Under the pieces are notes generated by a model, which had not been told where the DNA came from, searched no databases, and was given only the letters and a program-made list of their open reading frames with translations. DNA of 64,000 nt, from the NCBI GenBank assembly GCA_000328365.1, contig KB307721.1, positions 5,104 to 69,103 of the forward strand, in the 5' to 3' direction. Made by a program: the position numbers and the translations under genes. This document shows positions 10,388 through 24,000 of the stretch, piece after piece. This DNA comes from Capitella teleta (taxonomy: Eukaryota; Annelida; Polychaeta; Capitellidae). Position 1 is the stretch's first letter. The number at the start of each line of letters is the position of its first letter.

Positions 10388-13300
10388 ATGGTGAGTGATT
10401 GAAACCAATTGCAAATGGCGCTCTAACCTATTACGTCACACAGAGCGCCTTGGATCTCAGTGATATCGAACAAGACGAGGAAGAAATATCGAGTCGATCG
10501 ACCGCCATCAACTCTTCGCTTCAGGGTAAGGCATGCTTTTTCTTCTGCAAATCAAATTACGTTTGTTTTATTTTAGCATTCCATATCAGGTCTTAGCTTC
10601 ATTTGTTGCAATGTTATTTTCTGAGGAAGTGTAAACACAATGACGATTGAGTAGTACTCATAATTGAAAGATGTTGTCATAGCTAAATGAGAAATGGGGG
10701 TATCTGTGCAGTTGAGGCATGCGGACTAAGTAGAACTACTTAGGATTGATCAGATGCCAGTGCAAGCCAATCAAGGCAAACCTGGTGTAATTGTGACGTT
10801 CACTGGCCATATAGAGAGAAGGAAAAGGCTCAATTTTGGACTTTGCCTGAATAACGCTTTCGAGGACGTCCTTAACCGTAACTTGCGGCTTGCTAAATTT
10901 GGTTTCCTTTGAAGCTGCATGCACCAATACATGCAGGGAATCAACAACGTAAATATAACTCACATGTTTTATTTATGACAAATCAATTGTGAATAATTAT
11001 GAGATAATTTTTAAAATATCATTCAATGACATAACTCCGCGTCCGCGGGTGTGAATTTCACTGCATCGTTATTGTTTCAATATGATGGCATAATCCTCTG
11101 CAGGTGATTCGAGTCTGGTTGCTGTCTCGTCGCCTGATGTGCAAAGCAGGACGCCCAGACGGCGGCGAATCGAAACTCTCATTTCAGATTCCGTGTGATT
11201 GAAGCTCCAAAGGACATCGCCGATCTCATCATGGATAAAATCGACGCTGGACTACTCTGCATCCAGCCTGCAAATGCGGTCAGTATCGTACACAATATAA
11301 CTTAATGATAGGACGAGGGCTGTTTGTATAGAGCCAGAGTTATTGCTCGTGGTTTCTCCAATATGAAAATATGATTTTATTGGTTCTATATTGATCAATG
11401 TGTGTTGCATACGCTGACATGGACATAAATACTAATTAATATGCGTAATAATATTGTATCCGTAGTGTGTGCTAAGCAGATGTTCTAAGTTGATGTGTAA
11501 CCAAGGCAACGCTTAAATTCAATATTGGCGAAACAGCAATCATTTCAATTAGAGCTTTCCGTTCTTTCATGCTTACGTAATCACCTCAATCCCCTTAAAC
11601 GATTTGGTGACCAATTGACTTTGTTGTGGTGGGCACAACTCGTTCAGTTGGTTTTGTGTCTACGGCAAAAGAAATTGTTTTTGTTTGGGATATAATGTAA
11701 AGGTCACTGAGTATTGCTTCGGTTTCAACGCATTCAAGGGATTATCGTTTAAGCTGTGCCAAAAAAGACATCATATCTGTTCGGTTTAGACGATCAAGAT
11801 TACCAAGCAGAGTCGCGCAGAGGCTGATTGATACCCTTAAGGTCGGTGCGATCAGTCGTGTCGCCTGCGTCTGTATCGTGAAAGCATTCATCCTCGAGGA
11901 TTATTGTGCGAATGATGAGTTTCCTGGATACTTGCTCTGCAGAGGTGAGAATGATTATTAAGTATCACGTTGATGTGCGTTCAACAATGAAAGCAGAGCG
12001 TTTTGTTGCTGTTTTCTTTTCTTTTTTTTTCTGTTTTTATTCTTTTCTGTTTTTTTTCTGGGTTTTTTTATTTTTTTTTTTTATCTAATTAATAAATTTG
12101 ATGAAGATAGATAGATAGATTTACAATAATTCGTTAATAGAGTAGTTTGATCCAAATAATTTGAATAAAGGCAGAACGCGTATTCGCCGCTCGATCATAA
12201 CTACATAGCCTATAATTTATATCAATCCTGTGGTTTGATCCGCATATTACATAAGTAGGTTATAACGTATCTCTGCTACCCCATGCAGTCTACTTATAAG
12301 ACATCGTGTAGTCGACCTCTCTGCTTTACACAGCAGCCAACATGTTTATGGTTAATTTGGTAAAAAGAGGGTTTTTTCTTATAGCCAAACATATCAAATT
12401 GCTTAACTATCACCGCCTTCTGTTATGTCACCATTCCACGAAATTTCAACCATCGTAGCCAGAGCTTCCCTTCTTATTTCTCACTCAGAGCATGCATCAC
12501 AGGATTTTGATCTCGTTTGCGATTGATAGACCTACAGTTAAGCATTATACGTGTATAAGTATTATGCTTGGTTATGAACCAAGCAGTTGCATTTAAGTTT
12601 GGAAGCAATATTATGAGATAAACATAAAATCGAAATGTCACCTATCCAGGAACAAATCTGGCATAATTGCCCCAAAAGAGAGACATTGAACTGGTGGATA
12701 GCATGATAATACCGCGTGATACTCGATGTCTGAAACCAAACCCACTTAGAAGATAGATTCCTGAGTATCTTGGTAGAACTTGGATACAGCATGACGCGCT
12801 GCCAATCGCGCAAACCAAGTGCCCTGATTACAAACCGACGAGCTTCGTTGCCTTTCAGAGTCTCATTCGTCGTCACAGCTCCTGTGTCAATACTCCCCAA
12901 AGAGCATTTAAAATTATAATACGACGTATGGAGTTGGCATACAGATTAATATTGGCCTCACTATTATTCATTTGTGACTTTCAGAGCAAGACGTGTTCCA
13001 CAGGAAATAAACGATCAAAGAAAAAAAATAAGAAAGGAGGAGTGTGTCGGAGTGTGAGGGACCGACTTCGAGATCAAGGGGTCGAGTTCGACACGGACGA
13101 CGGTTGCGATGCATCCAAGCTACTGCAAGGTCAGTGACCGTGTTCATTTTAAGGTTGCATGCATTGCTTTTAGGCATGCTTCTCTAATTGGCGAATAGCC
13201 AAAGTATGTGCTTTTTCCTTCTTGTTTTATCTTGTTGTCGGGATATAATTACTCTCAGTAAAGGATTGCATGACGAAGCAGGTTAATTACAGGTACTTCT

Positions 13301-16300
13301 GATGATCGATAATCTAGCTTCAAAGGATAATTAAAGTAGCGAGTTTTATTAAACGCTTTGGCAAATTAATTGGAATTTGGTACATCTTCAGTATGCAGAA
13401 TTGGCTAACATTATTCAGCAGACTGGAATCCAATACACATGTATCAGAGATGGTAAATACATATATAATTGATAAATCAAAGGCAGGTTAAAATCAAATT
13501 AAATTTCGTATTTAAAACTGAGAATTAAATGAAGTTGAAGTTATTTGACAGACCTTGAAAGACATGCCACGAATACGCCATAAATAATGTTCTTTCGTGG
13601 ATGCATACGCAAACGCACTTCATGGCACTCAACACGAGCATAAGGGTCCTTCGAGTGCCTGTCTCACTACACACGGGTTGAAACGCATTCCGTCGAATTG
13701 GCGGCTTTTACGAGCCGATTCAACTTTCGGCCAAATGATTGGCCAGCCGCTTTTTCACTAGGCGACCGAGAAATGGAAGGATTACATTCATTCTAAGACA
13801 TTTCATTGATCAATTGTGATGATCGAATATTAAAATTTAATGTCCACCCTTGTCCGAATTCCTACCCCAAAAAAAAGGTGTAATTCCGATCCAGGACTTC
13901 GTTATTCCGGTCCTATATTTGTTATTATGAGGATTTGCTTTGAAAAGAATTTAATTAAAGTCAGTCTCATTTCATCGTTCCTTGTCTGATCTCCAATATT
14001 AGCTTAATCACCTTTGATTCAAAATGCATGCAAACGCAATTAACCCAATTGTATAACGGTTACATTCAGGCTCTCGGGAACCCCTCTATTTACGTATCTT
14101 GTATCAAGTGATGCCCTTAGCAACGTGAAGTGGCCACTTAACAAGCATCAGCGATTAATCATTCCAAAGCTAGCTGGAGTTAAAGTTTCCTTTGAACGTT
14201 CTGATTCCTCCTTACATTTCTTTAAACAAAATAAATGGAGTACAGTATATATATATATTTCCGCTCCGAACTGTTTCATGTTAGCTTAAGCTTTGTTGGT
14301 TCAAACGGTTGATTGACACACGCTCAATGGAGTATCAGAAAAATTCAACCATTAACACGTCTGGGCCTGTATCAATACCTTCATAAAATACTACAGAAGT
14401 AACAATGAGATCGATAACACAAACAAGATAGTTGTTGAACTGCTCGCGAGTACAAGGCAGCGAGAATAGAAGGTTTATGTCTTTGGATTACAGAGTGGTG
14501 TGGTCAAACCACGTGACCTCCTCTGATGAACAAGAGGATTTTTGCTGCTCCGTGAAGATTACCCATAATCCCTGAGGAATATCACGAGAATTTTATCTTT
14601 CTTCTCTGATCAAACATTATATTTCTATGAACGGAATCAGTGACGTTATTCTATGGTGTTTATCTTAATCCTCATTAGTCTGTTGTGAAAATGTCGGCTG
14701 ATTTGGAATCGAAACTGTGGCTGATAAGCAGGTCAATTTCATCGGGTTTTCGTCATTCCAAAGGTAGGAATACACAAAATGGTATGAGTTAATTTCATCA
14801 GGGTTTGAATAAAAACCCGCAATTTTAACATCGTATTGCACAGGCCATGGCCTACCAGTTGGCCAGTCTACGAAAAAAATATCATTCCTCATCGATTAAA
14901 TCGTAGTATTAATAATTCATCATCAATTTAAGAAGCAGAATCCCAATTTCACATCAGTATTCGTTATACATGATATATGAATATGGATTTACTATTACCA
15001 AAGCAACGCCCAGCATATCCAATAGGCAAGATACAATAGGCATATAAATACTGAACCGTGGGGAGGGTTGGTCTAAACATTAATAAAATATCATCTTCTT
15101 GGGTCGATTTAAATGTTATTGGTTACAAAATCAACTTTCATTGATTTCTTTTCCACCTTTCTCCTTTGAACTAAACTCAATATTAGCCATGTAAACACAC
15201 TTAGCAGACATTTACATTTTGGTCAAATCTCAGTCAGTAGAAATCAAACGAGGCGTGGTTCTATACATCGCGGATATTTTTGGCCAATTAAAGTTTCATC
15301 GCGTCAGAATTAACCCTCCACCTGGATTTGATTGGGATAGTTTGTGAGTTGTGTCATGGTTTTTATAAGACAATGATTCTTGAGATTCAAGGAATTAGGG
15401 TATCCGACTGAAAATAGATTATTTGACATGTGCTTTAATTAGTACCTCACGATGTGTAATGGTATTTCACTGATAGTTCATTGATATTTCGTGGTATTTC
15501 ATGCGATTTTGACTGATTTCTACATGATATTTCATGTGATTGATATTACAATTTACATGTATTTACATGGAAAGCAAGTATAGTTCATTTCTTTTGTTCC
15601 CTTCTCAGAAGATCTGGACAAACTCCGCACTCAAAATTCGTCATATCAGCCCGATGAGGGTGACACAGGATTAGGAACAGGCAGCGTAATCGACGAAGAA
15701 CAGGGTGGCCAAGTGGACGACAGAATTGTTGGGCGAGCTGACATCTACACTGCTGACTCATCTGAAGGTCAGTGAACGCTACATCAGTCCTACATATCTT
15801 GAAAAACAAGCCCAAATACAATAACGAGAAATTATATATAGCTCCCCTTATAAAAAATACAATTTCCTGGCCGATCATAGAGTTTCCTTCATGCAATCCC
15901 ATTAGAATAGAGTTGCATAATCCTTGTATATGTATAATATTGCTCCTATAGATTAACTCCGTTGGAGAAAGTTTGTTTGATCTACTCTGAATATAAAACA
16001 CGATTGCGTAATCACCAGAAATGAACTCGACCCTCGAAGAACTGAACACGGACAACTTCGCGCCCTTGAAAGGTAACCGCTGCCTAGCAACAGCTTACCC
16101 GTGTTGCAAATCCCCCTTCTCTAGCTGCTCCTCCGATAAATATGCGTAATATTGTGTAGAACTATAGATTAAAGAAGATATTGCTGTGCCTTGGTTGTTG
16201 ATCCATCTGTCGAGAGCACACATTGGTCACTCAAAAATGTTCAACTGCAATTAATGGTTAAACACGTATTCTCTCTGCTTGCTTGCTTTTCCCCTACCTC

Positions 16301-18563
16301 TTAACATTCAATGATGATAACAATTGATGAATTTTTTTATTACAATGATTGATTTATTGGTTTTAATCGCAGAGAGAAGAGGCAATAAAATGTTCGAAGG
16401 CCGATGCAGCGATGTGGACTCGGTCCGAACTGAGGACATCGAGAAGGAGTACCGTCGCACCCTCGTGAACCCAGTGCTGGCAGGTAGGCGTTTAAAACTA
16501 CGTCGGGTTGTTTTATAGGGCTGGCTTTAATTCGAATCAATTCGGATTTTTTTTTCCAACTCGGATCACTATTTAAAGGGAGGGAGAACTGGTTAAAAAT
16601 GGACTTTTAGTCGTTATTTGATGCACCAAAAATGATTCCTATGCCTGACCCACACAAGGAATATCATCGCTAACGATTTCGGGGGAGATATATTGCTAAC
16701 TAGGCGTGACGTCAGGAGCTGTGATGAAACACCGAGTTTTCCATCTTTTATGGCCTCGTCATATCAGCGTGTCCTGCGACTAAACCCCTGGATATTTTTT
16801 TATTTTCTTTTCGGAAATAGATAGAATAATCATTTTGCCACCAGTCAGGCGCGAAAAAAAATAATATATTTTTCGCTATTTTTCTTATTTTAACAAGCGA
16901 TTTTCTAGGACACTTACCATGGTTTCTCATCCTGAAACAGTAAAAAGGTCAGCCAGAGTGCATCACGCATGCGCTTTCGTTTCGTAAACAACAAAGATGT
17001 CCTTTTATGGCGAAGATGATCTGCTCTGATTGGCTGAAATCGATAGCTTCACGAGGGGAACGGGACCAATCACGGCAAGCCCTCAGCTGACGTTTGCCTC
17101 CTATACTTCGTAATGGAAGTCAATCTCCCATAGGCCCAATGCTAACCCCGATATTCGGAATGCATTATTTCCTTACACTTGCATCCAGGCATGGTGTTTT
17201 TGGCACTGAATGCTATCAATTGGTGCTATGGGTCAATAGAACATCACTTAAAATTCAGTTCCCCGTCCCTTTAAGCCTTCTTTACACTATTGTTGGACAT
17301 ATATCAGTATATAAATGCGCAGTAATTTATCTAATTATAAAGACCATGCAATGACTATTCAATTTCGGAGAATAATAATTCACAGAGAGCCCAGTATACA
17401 GATTCAAGAAATCTAAAAGAGGTAAGTGAGCTATTATGCATGCAACTTAGACGCTTCTCCAAACCAGTTAACAGCTTCTGTATATAACACCTGTATATAC
17501 ATTTACACTTTAATTTGAATCACCCTGTACATCTATTTCCCATTCTACCTCTACGTGTAATGCATTAGGACTATATACGTATAAGAGCAACATAATGAAC
17601 ACTCTACAGATTATAGAAGGAGCATCATTAAGAGGGGTTTTTATTTCTAAAGGGTATTGTAATGATATTTAATAAAGCACTAACATTGTTTTATCTCTAC
17701 CCCGCTTTACTAACGTAAGCATATTGCATGCCGCGACCGCTTGCTCTCTCACACTAAACATCGCCATTTGCGCAGATCCCAATCAACAAAATGGCGCATA
17801 TCGGAAACAGCCAACAAAAGCCCGCCAAAACTTTGGGCGCCCTCCTTCGGGAAAGAAGCGAAGCAAACAAAATGTCTGCAGCGATGGCGCCTCGATCATG
17901 ACGGAAGATTTTGAACATGCTTATCGTGAACTTCTCGTATCGGACAATTCGAAACAAGTTGCCAACACTCCGATCTCGCACTTTGACAAGATGAAGGTCG
18001 ACAGTGACTTAGATACTGTCCACAGTCAAGTCATCCATGACAAATTCCAGCAAGCCTTGTGTGAGTGCTAACCTTAGATGCGCTTGGTTTTCGCCTTTTT
18101 AAAATTTTATTTGTTTTGCTCATTTGCACTTTTATTTAATTTTTTTATAGCTTTTACAATTATCATTTTTTACACCTTCAATTATAGTTTAACTTCAAAT
18201 TACTTAACAGTTCAAACCTAGCGTTACGTGCATTGTTCTATATTCTCACAACAGACAAGTCGCAACCGAGTGCAGACAGTGACCTTGCCAGCGTCAGCGA
18301 CGCCGAATCAGCTCGCATTGAAGCTTTGGTTGAACGCAAATTCCAAGAAATTCTGCGCCTCACTCAACTCGCTGGTATGCACATAAACGCAAGCCGGTGA
18401 ATTTACCTATAATACTGCTATTTACAGAGGAAACAGATGATGACGATGATGACGACGACGACGACGATGATGATGATGATGACGGTGATGATGATGATGA
18501 TGACGAAGATGAAGAGGACACACCGACATCGTCTCCCAGCCGGATGCGGAGGGTGACGAACAG
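10388..18563 (+). CDS. Acidic 5' exons of a large ITPRID-like gene
   Basis: Eleven exons chain in phase: 10388-10390 (ATG directly at a GTGAGT donor), 10444-10525, 11104-11278, 12985-13129, 15609-15767, 16019-16072, 16373-16483, 17386-17421, 17776-18060, 18255-18374 and 18428-18563. The last ends in phase 2, which fits the acceptor of the 4.4-kb exon at 28196. With a 176-base exon 3, the joined gene totals 5709 bases (1902 aa). The encoded region is acidic and low in recognisable domains: SALDLSDIEQDEEE at the start, a lysine-rich patch (KRSKKKNKK) in exon 4, related TEDIEKEYRRTLV and TEDFEHAYRELLV motifs in exons 7 and 9, and an aspartate run in exon 11. Exons 5-10 are all phase 1-1. Exon 3 as it stands here is one base short and shifts the frame. 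Reading past the exon 11 donor gives a stop at once (18565), so a separate short gene ending there is the alternative. Confidence 0.6.
10952..11303 (+). repeat. Exon 3 and flanking intron, in-place copy (copy 2)
   Basis: This block pairs with 1621-1966. The exon it carries (11104-11278) has the same acceptor and donor but is 175 bases instead of 176. A base is missing around 11189-11193 compared with copy 1, so the frame runs into TGA. Exons on either side (10444-10525, 12985-13129) need the 176-base form to stay in phase. A sequencing or assembly error, a broken allele, or a swapped duplicate would each explain it. Confidence 0.75.
12562..12900 (-). other. Unassigned minus-strand open frame in an intron
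   Basis: A 112-codon frame on the minus strand lies inside the intron before exon 4 of the ITPRID-like gene. The stretch NEARRFVIRALGLRDWQRVM has normal protein-like composition, but I recognise no family, see no upstream exons and cannot confirm a start. It may be a scrap of a mobile element or chance. Confidence 0.2.
16577..17270 (+). mobile_element. 694-bp MITE with TTAA target duplication, copy A
   Basis: The ends are inverted repeats (AGGGAGGGAGAACTGG at the left; CAGTTCCCCGTCCCT at the right). TTAA flanks both sides (16573-16576 and 17271-17274). There is no transposase frame, so it is non-autonomous. TTAA duplications and G-rich ends are typical of piggyBac-type elements. It sits in the intron between exons 7 and 8 of the ITPRID-like gene and matches copy B (46948-47618) in the opposite orientation over its full length. 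Confidence 0.85.
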
Positions 18564-20495
18564 GTAATTAACTCCAAAAATACGGCGTTGCGCCTGCGAA
18601 AGCGGGCTTTTTGTGCGCTGCATCAACCCTCTTTGATGGTGGAAGGAAGACCACGTGGACATTCAGGTGAACAGGTGAGCACTAATACACCGTGAGAGGC
18701 GTTGTCTGTGTGAACAATCAGTTTAAATGTCACCCGTGGCATTCGCCTGGACGTTGGATTATCCAGGTGTGCTTGAGGATGCTGCCTGCACGGAGCTACA
18801 ACGCACTGGTCTACTACCGGTGAGTACAAACATCTTGGCTCACCCGCTTAGGTTTGAGAAAAATAACTGAGTCATACAATCACTCAATTGTTCACTTATT
18901 CACTTATCCTTTCGTCTCTTTTGAATATGGAACTTCATGGAACTGTTCCGGTATTTTTTCGCATTCTGATTTCTCGGTGTTTGCTGTACGCCTGTGCTGC
19001 CTCATCACGTTCACATGCCGTATAATTATTAATCACCTACTGCACATGAAGTATGCCTATCTCCTGATTCGACACCCAACCGCTTTTAAATTTCGTGTAG
19101 TTCTCTCTCTGATAATTACATGCATGTATGTAATATGAAACAATATCACTAGATCAGAATTGATAGAAATAATTATTATGGGGTGATGACATTAAGTAAA
19201 CAAACAACCCGGCTGGTATCAAAGAAGAAAATTGCGGTAGAACAAAAGACTTCTATTCCGGTTGGGTGAAGCCGTAAAGCCCAATCATGTTCCATGTTTC
19301 ATTCCTTCTAATTCGCGTATGCATTCATGTATCAAAGCACCGTGCAACATCGATGCATGAGTCAGGTGTTACATCACCAGTTCTTCCGAGTGAGTTACGA
19401 TATATTGCCACAATGAATGAAGGGCACGCCCACCCCTGGATACCACATACATATGTCATGGACGAGGGCGTGTCTGAGCGCTCTGGCCAAAAACTCGCAT
19501 ATGTTTCACAGCCATTCGCAGCATCAGGATGGCTTCGCGTATTCTGTTCTAATTTTTTTGAGGAAAATAATCAAACTATGTCAAACTATCCTTTGTCCGA
19601 TTTTGGAGGTCACACAAGATAAAACAAATGGGAATCTCATTCACGATCCGATCATCCTTGATAATTAACACAAAATTCGCACACTGTTGACCAATCAGAG
19701 GCTCAGAGCTGATTACCTCAATTGAATATCTAATACATGTAATACCCGTGGCCTTCGCACGTCGATAAGTGTGCTGTATAATAACGTGAAATTCGTGACC
19801 CAGCAAAACTAATATGAAAGGATCTTAATTGTGACAAAGATCGTGTCGCCTAATTTTGTATTTCAGTGTAATTTGGAATTTAAATCTCGAAAAATGATCG
19901 TTAATTTGACATTTTCCGCAGGACGTGTCATAAAAAAAATCCATGGCGCTACATTCCGAATAGGATCTGAAACGAGGTCAATCGACCATCATGACAGCGT
20001 GTCTCAATATTCGATCATAACTGCCCCTTTAACCGAACGCATGCATCGCAAAATAGAAAGACTCGTCCATGGTAGAACAATACAATAGTAATAATAGTAT
20101 ATGCCCTCAACACACCAACGAAATCCGTGCCGTTTATGTCATCGATCCCTGCAATTATTCACTCGACCAGGCAGTCAATTTGTGCCATTGTGATTGCATA
20201 ACATTGTGGTTCTCTTAATTTGTCCCTCGAGTAGTTTCATGTATATACATGTACTGATATATATATAACCGGCGAACTCGATAAGATTACACGAAGTCCT
20301 GCATGGGCGACTCTGAGTACAAGATCCTCTTCTACGAATGATCCAATCACTTTGCAAAGCCTTAGCCGATCTAAGAGGTTTAAAGGTTGCGTGGTTGTGT
20401 CGCAAATTTCCTTTCTAGCACCACACATGTCATCTCTAATAAATGCAGCCTTTTATAATTAGACAGCAGACAGGATAATGCAGCGTCCGCCATAT
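18564..20495. other. Start of the 9.6-kb intron, no exon seen
   Basis: About 1.9 kb of intron with no supported exon. A very short SINE-like scrap lies near 19257-19286. Frames in 18854-19668 have no recognisable domain or splice context. Confidence 0.4.
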
Positions 20496-20601
20496 TAGGG
20501 GCGTACGCAGTTGGGCAATCAGGTCGTGCGATCGGGTTTCGGACCATAGACCCCGTGGTTGGCTTGAAGTCAAACAGACTGAGCTACTCGGTGCGCCCTC
20601 G
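20496..20601 (-). mobile_element. tRNA-derived SINE, head fragment
   Basis: On the minus strand the sequence starts GAGGGCGCACCGAGTAGCTC. It has a box-A-like TAGCTCAGTCTG and, about 40 bases on, a box-B-like GGTCCGAAACC. It then runs into GCCCAACTGCGTACGC, shared with the SINE bodies at 50999-51305 and 53075-53338. The rest is lost. The lack of a tRNA acceptor stem shows it is not a functional tRNA gene. Confidence 0.65.
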
Positions 20602-20849
20602 TAATAATTATGTTTACCTTATCAATAGTTTCCACAATGCAATTACCCTTTAGCTGTAAAATAATTGCATGCAGCGATCAGATACCATGCACCCTCTAGT
20701 TATATTCACGCGCATAGATCCATCAGATCTTGATGATCGTATTGATGTCACCCCCGCAGCTCGTCACCTCAGTACCTTCACAGTCGCTGCGCAGAACAAT
20801 AACATTAGCTGCTTGGCGGGAGATCTCTCGAGGGGACCCTTGCAGCCGC

Positions 20850-20855
20850 GTATAA
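20850..20855 (+). promoter_or_regulatory. TATA box of a candidate internal promoter
   Basis: TATAAA within CGCGTATAAACGCC lies 36 bases before the ATG of the candidate alternative first exon (20886). The surroundings are richer in G, C and CpG than the rest of the intron. Confidence 0.4.
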
Positions 20856-20885
20856 ACGCCCCCAGCGCATTGCCGCCCTCCTCAC

Positions 20886-21043
20886 ATGCACCAGCGGAAT
20901 AACATGAAGGGCTTCTCGGCGACGAAGGCCGCCAAGATGTACTACCCGAGCAAGATCTACCCAGGACCCCCTCACTACTCTGACTGTGAACACTCTCTGT
21001 CTAAGATTGCGTTGGTTCGGCGTAGTGCTTACGCGAGACGAAG
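20886..21043 (+). CDS. Candidate alternative first exon of the ITPRID-like gene
   Basis: An ATG at 20886 opens a 52-codon frame (MHQRNNMKGFSATKAAKMYY...). It ends at AGACGAAG|gtgggt in phase 2, the phase accepted by the 4.4-kb exon at 28196. A TATAAA lies 36 bases upstream and the exon is much more GC-rich than its surroundings. Joined to the big exon it would give a 1519-aa protein lacking the acidic exons. It could also be an internal exon or a small separate gene; no transcript evidence is available. Confidence 0.5.
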
Positions 21044-24000
21044 GTGGGTCCGATGCGCACCCCCAGGCTTTGATGTTTGGTCAATCGTTATTACAACATC
21101 ATTTAGAATCTATTTCCATGCAAATGTGTTTGTTTGTTAACGTAACCATTTCTTTCCCTATCTAGGCCTTAAAATACCACTCTATACCGACATTCCTGTC
21201 TTGATACTATATATTATTTTAGACAATTTCAAATCTCACACTTTATCATTATTAACTTTATCGTTAAGGAATAGCTACTCTTTGTTCTGATCAACTAATT
21301 GCTTGTTATATCATATGTATCTCCAGCATTCTATTGATTGCATAATTACATTCATGTAATAATTTCACTCTGAATATCTCTTATACCACAACAAAGTATT
21401 ACACGTTACTACTGTTGTGGGCTAAAGTGATGACACCTGATTACTCACATCAGTCACTTTGAGAAGCAAATGTTAGTTGACTTTCAGGTTTTTGACTGGT
21501 GACTTTTATATTGAATTCATTCAATAGAACCAAAATGAAATTCATTATCTTAATGATTTGTATACTAGAATGGTGTGTGTAGATTTGCTGAAAGTTATAC
21601 CAAAGCATACAAAATGTTGTCTATTCGCGCAACAGGCTATACACGAGACATATACTTCAACGCGTAACATATTATCATTGAATCAAATATGAAATAATAA
21701 ATATTATAACTTAATCGTGGAAGGTGACCTCCAAACAGATAAAAATACCCAGGGCATCGTGTATAGCATGTGACGACACCTGCGTTTTTGTGGCGCCCCT
21801 GATATCAGCCAATCAACGAATAATGGTTTCGAATCTCGCAATGACGGGAGATCCCTTTCTCTCCAAAGATGAAAGGATAAAATAAGAATTAAGAAAGAGG
21901 CGTTACAGGATACAAGAAGGCCTAATCAAATGGGATAGGTCGTGTTAGGAGAATTCTGTTAGCAAGAGATGAATCAGAAACAACCGTTATACATACAAAG
22001 CAGTGTTGCATATTATGAGTGCAAACTTATATTTAAGCGGCCCACTTCTTCCAGTTTACCCTTGGGTGTCGCTCAGTCATTCAGAGGAATATAAATAACA
22101 CATACCTACTTTTACCAAAATAAATATATTCTAGGCCATTCTCTCAACTTCCCACGGATATAATTAAAATGGGAACAACTGAACCATAATATATAATTAT
22201 TCATTAAGCTACACAGAGGACTATAGTCCACAACAGAGCGTCTTCTAAGACAAGTCCATAGCCACAATTGCTTCGTTGTGGGTCGTTTCTGTTTACGTCA
22301 TGTGATCCGTATCCGGCAAATCGCCTAAAATAAAAATGGTAAATACACAACATTCCTTTGATAACCGTCTTGTGTCGACAGTTGGGCTGGATTTAAGGAG
22401 TACCACGTGTAGAATTAATCCCCGGCCGGTGATCAAGAACTCAGGCCAATATAAACCTCATCTATTATAGGCTGAGACCCCGTATCGATTATCCGAGCCC
22501 TAAGCTAGTTTTCGTCTACGAAATAGCAACTGAAGTTATGGACTTTTTACCTATGTACTTTACCAGATGTACTTTACCAGAAGCCAAATTTCACCTTCGT
22601 CCCGAAAGTTAATTTAATTTTGTTAGGATGACTACTGAGCGATTACAAGTACGCTCAAAAATAACGTATTGAGGGTGTTTCTCTGAGTGTCTGCAAGTAA
22701 GTCGCCATGGCAACGGAACATCTGAATTCATGTGAATGGTGATTTTTCCATTAATAATCCATTATGTTGTTGAACATCGGCCGATTTCGTGTCATAGTGA
22801 TCAGAAGGGCGAGTAATTGTGGTAGGAGCATTACATTTTTGTGAACTTCTGAGTATTCCATGTACTCAAAACGAAGCTTTTTTATTTCCCTGGCATAACT
22901 ATAGTTTTTGCGTGAGTGCACTTCTACCGATAGCACTGTCAAAGCCTCATTTCGTGTGCCAACAGATTGATTTGTGGGCCTTTCATAACACTTTCTCGCA
23001 ACATTTGATCTCTAATTTTAATCGAGTTCACTGCTTGTGTATTGGCTTTGTTGTACGTGATAAATATTTAATGGAAATCTATCGACAAAAAATGGGAGGT
23101 GCATCAAAAATGCCCACCCATTTTTCATCATTCGATCAAAAAGCCAGGTAGCCATTTAAATGAATTAATCTGCCACACATGTATATAATTAGTGTTGTGT
23201 GGAAGAGACATACTTGAGGCATCTGCTGCTGCCTTAAGATGTTGCCTTACTTATAATTTAGTTAAATATGTGTCACTATACATGTGTGTTTAAATGAATA
23301 TTTTAGAGTGACAAAATATTGACTGTTCCCATATATTTATGCACAACTCTGGATAATTATATCACTTTATTTGATGGATTTTATAATATTTAGATTCCTA
23401 AAATGAGACTTCGATATCTCAGTAAAGCAATATAACTGATACCTTTTCGGGAAAATAAAACATTGAACCCGAATCATTGTGTTATGTAAAGTTTTGCCGA
23501 AACGTAAAAAAAAAATACCATAAAAGGATAGCTGGAAACGTGTTTACGGGACCGTTAGGCCTACTTTGGATGCATTGATTTCAATATTACTTGGCACAAA
23601 CATGCGATTATCGGAGATATCAGTCGATGATTAATTGTTTAAAATCGATTTTGAATTAGCGCGTAAATCAGGATTTTACCGCATTTTGAAAAAAAAAAAA
23701 AAAAAAAAAATGACCCCTGCACCACTCAAATTAATGCCAGAGATGATCACGTGATGTTCTTGGAAATTCAATGCTTGCAAATTTTATCTGGAAAGCTAAC
23801 CTATATTCAAGTCAAATTTCAACATTCTGTGATAACGCATTCTATGTTAGGCCGAGAGCTTTTCGAACATCTCTCGTATAAAATTACACAAAAATTCCTT
23901 ACCAGCCATATCAAACACTGCATTGAACCATAAACGAATTAACATTAGTAATCCGTCTATGATTGAACCAGGTCTCATGTCACGCGGGCTTTTGACGTCG

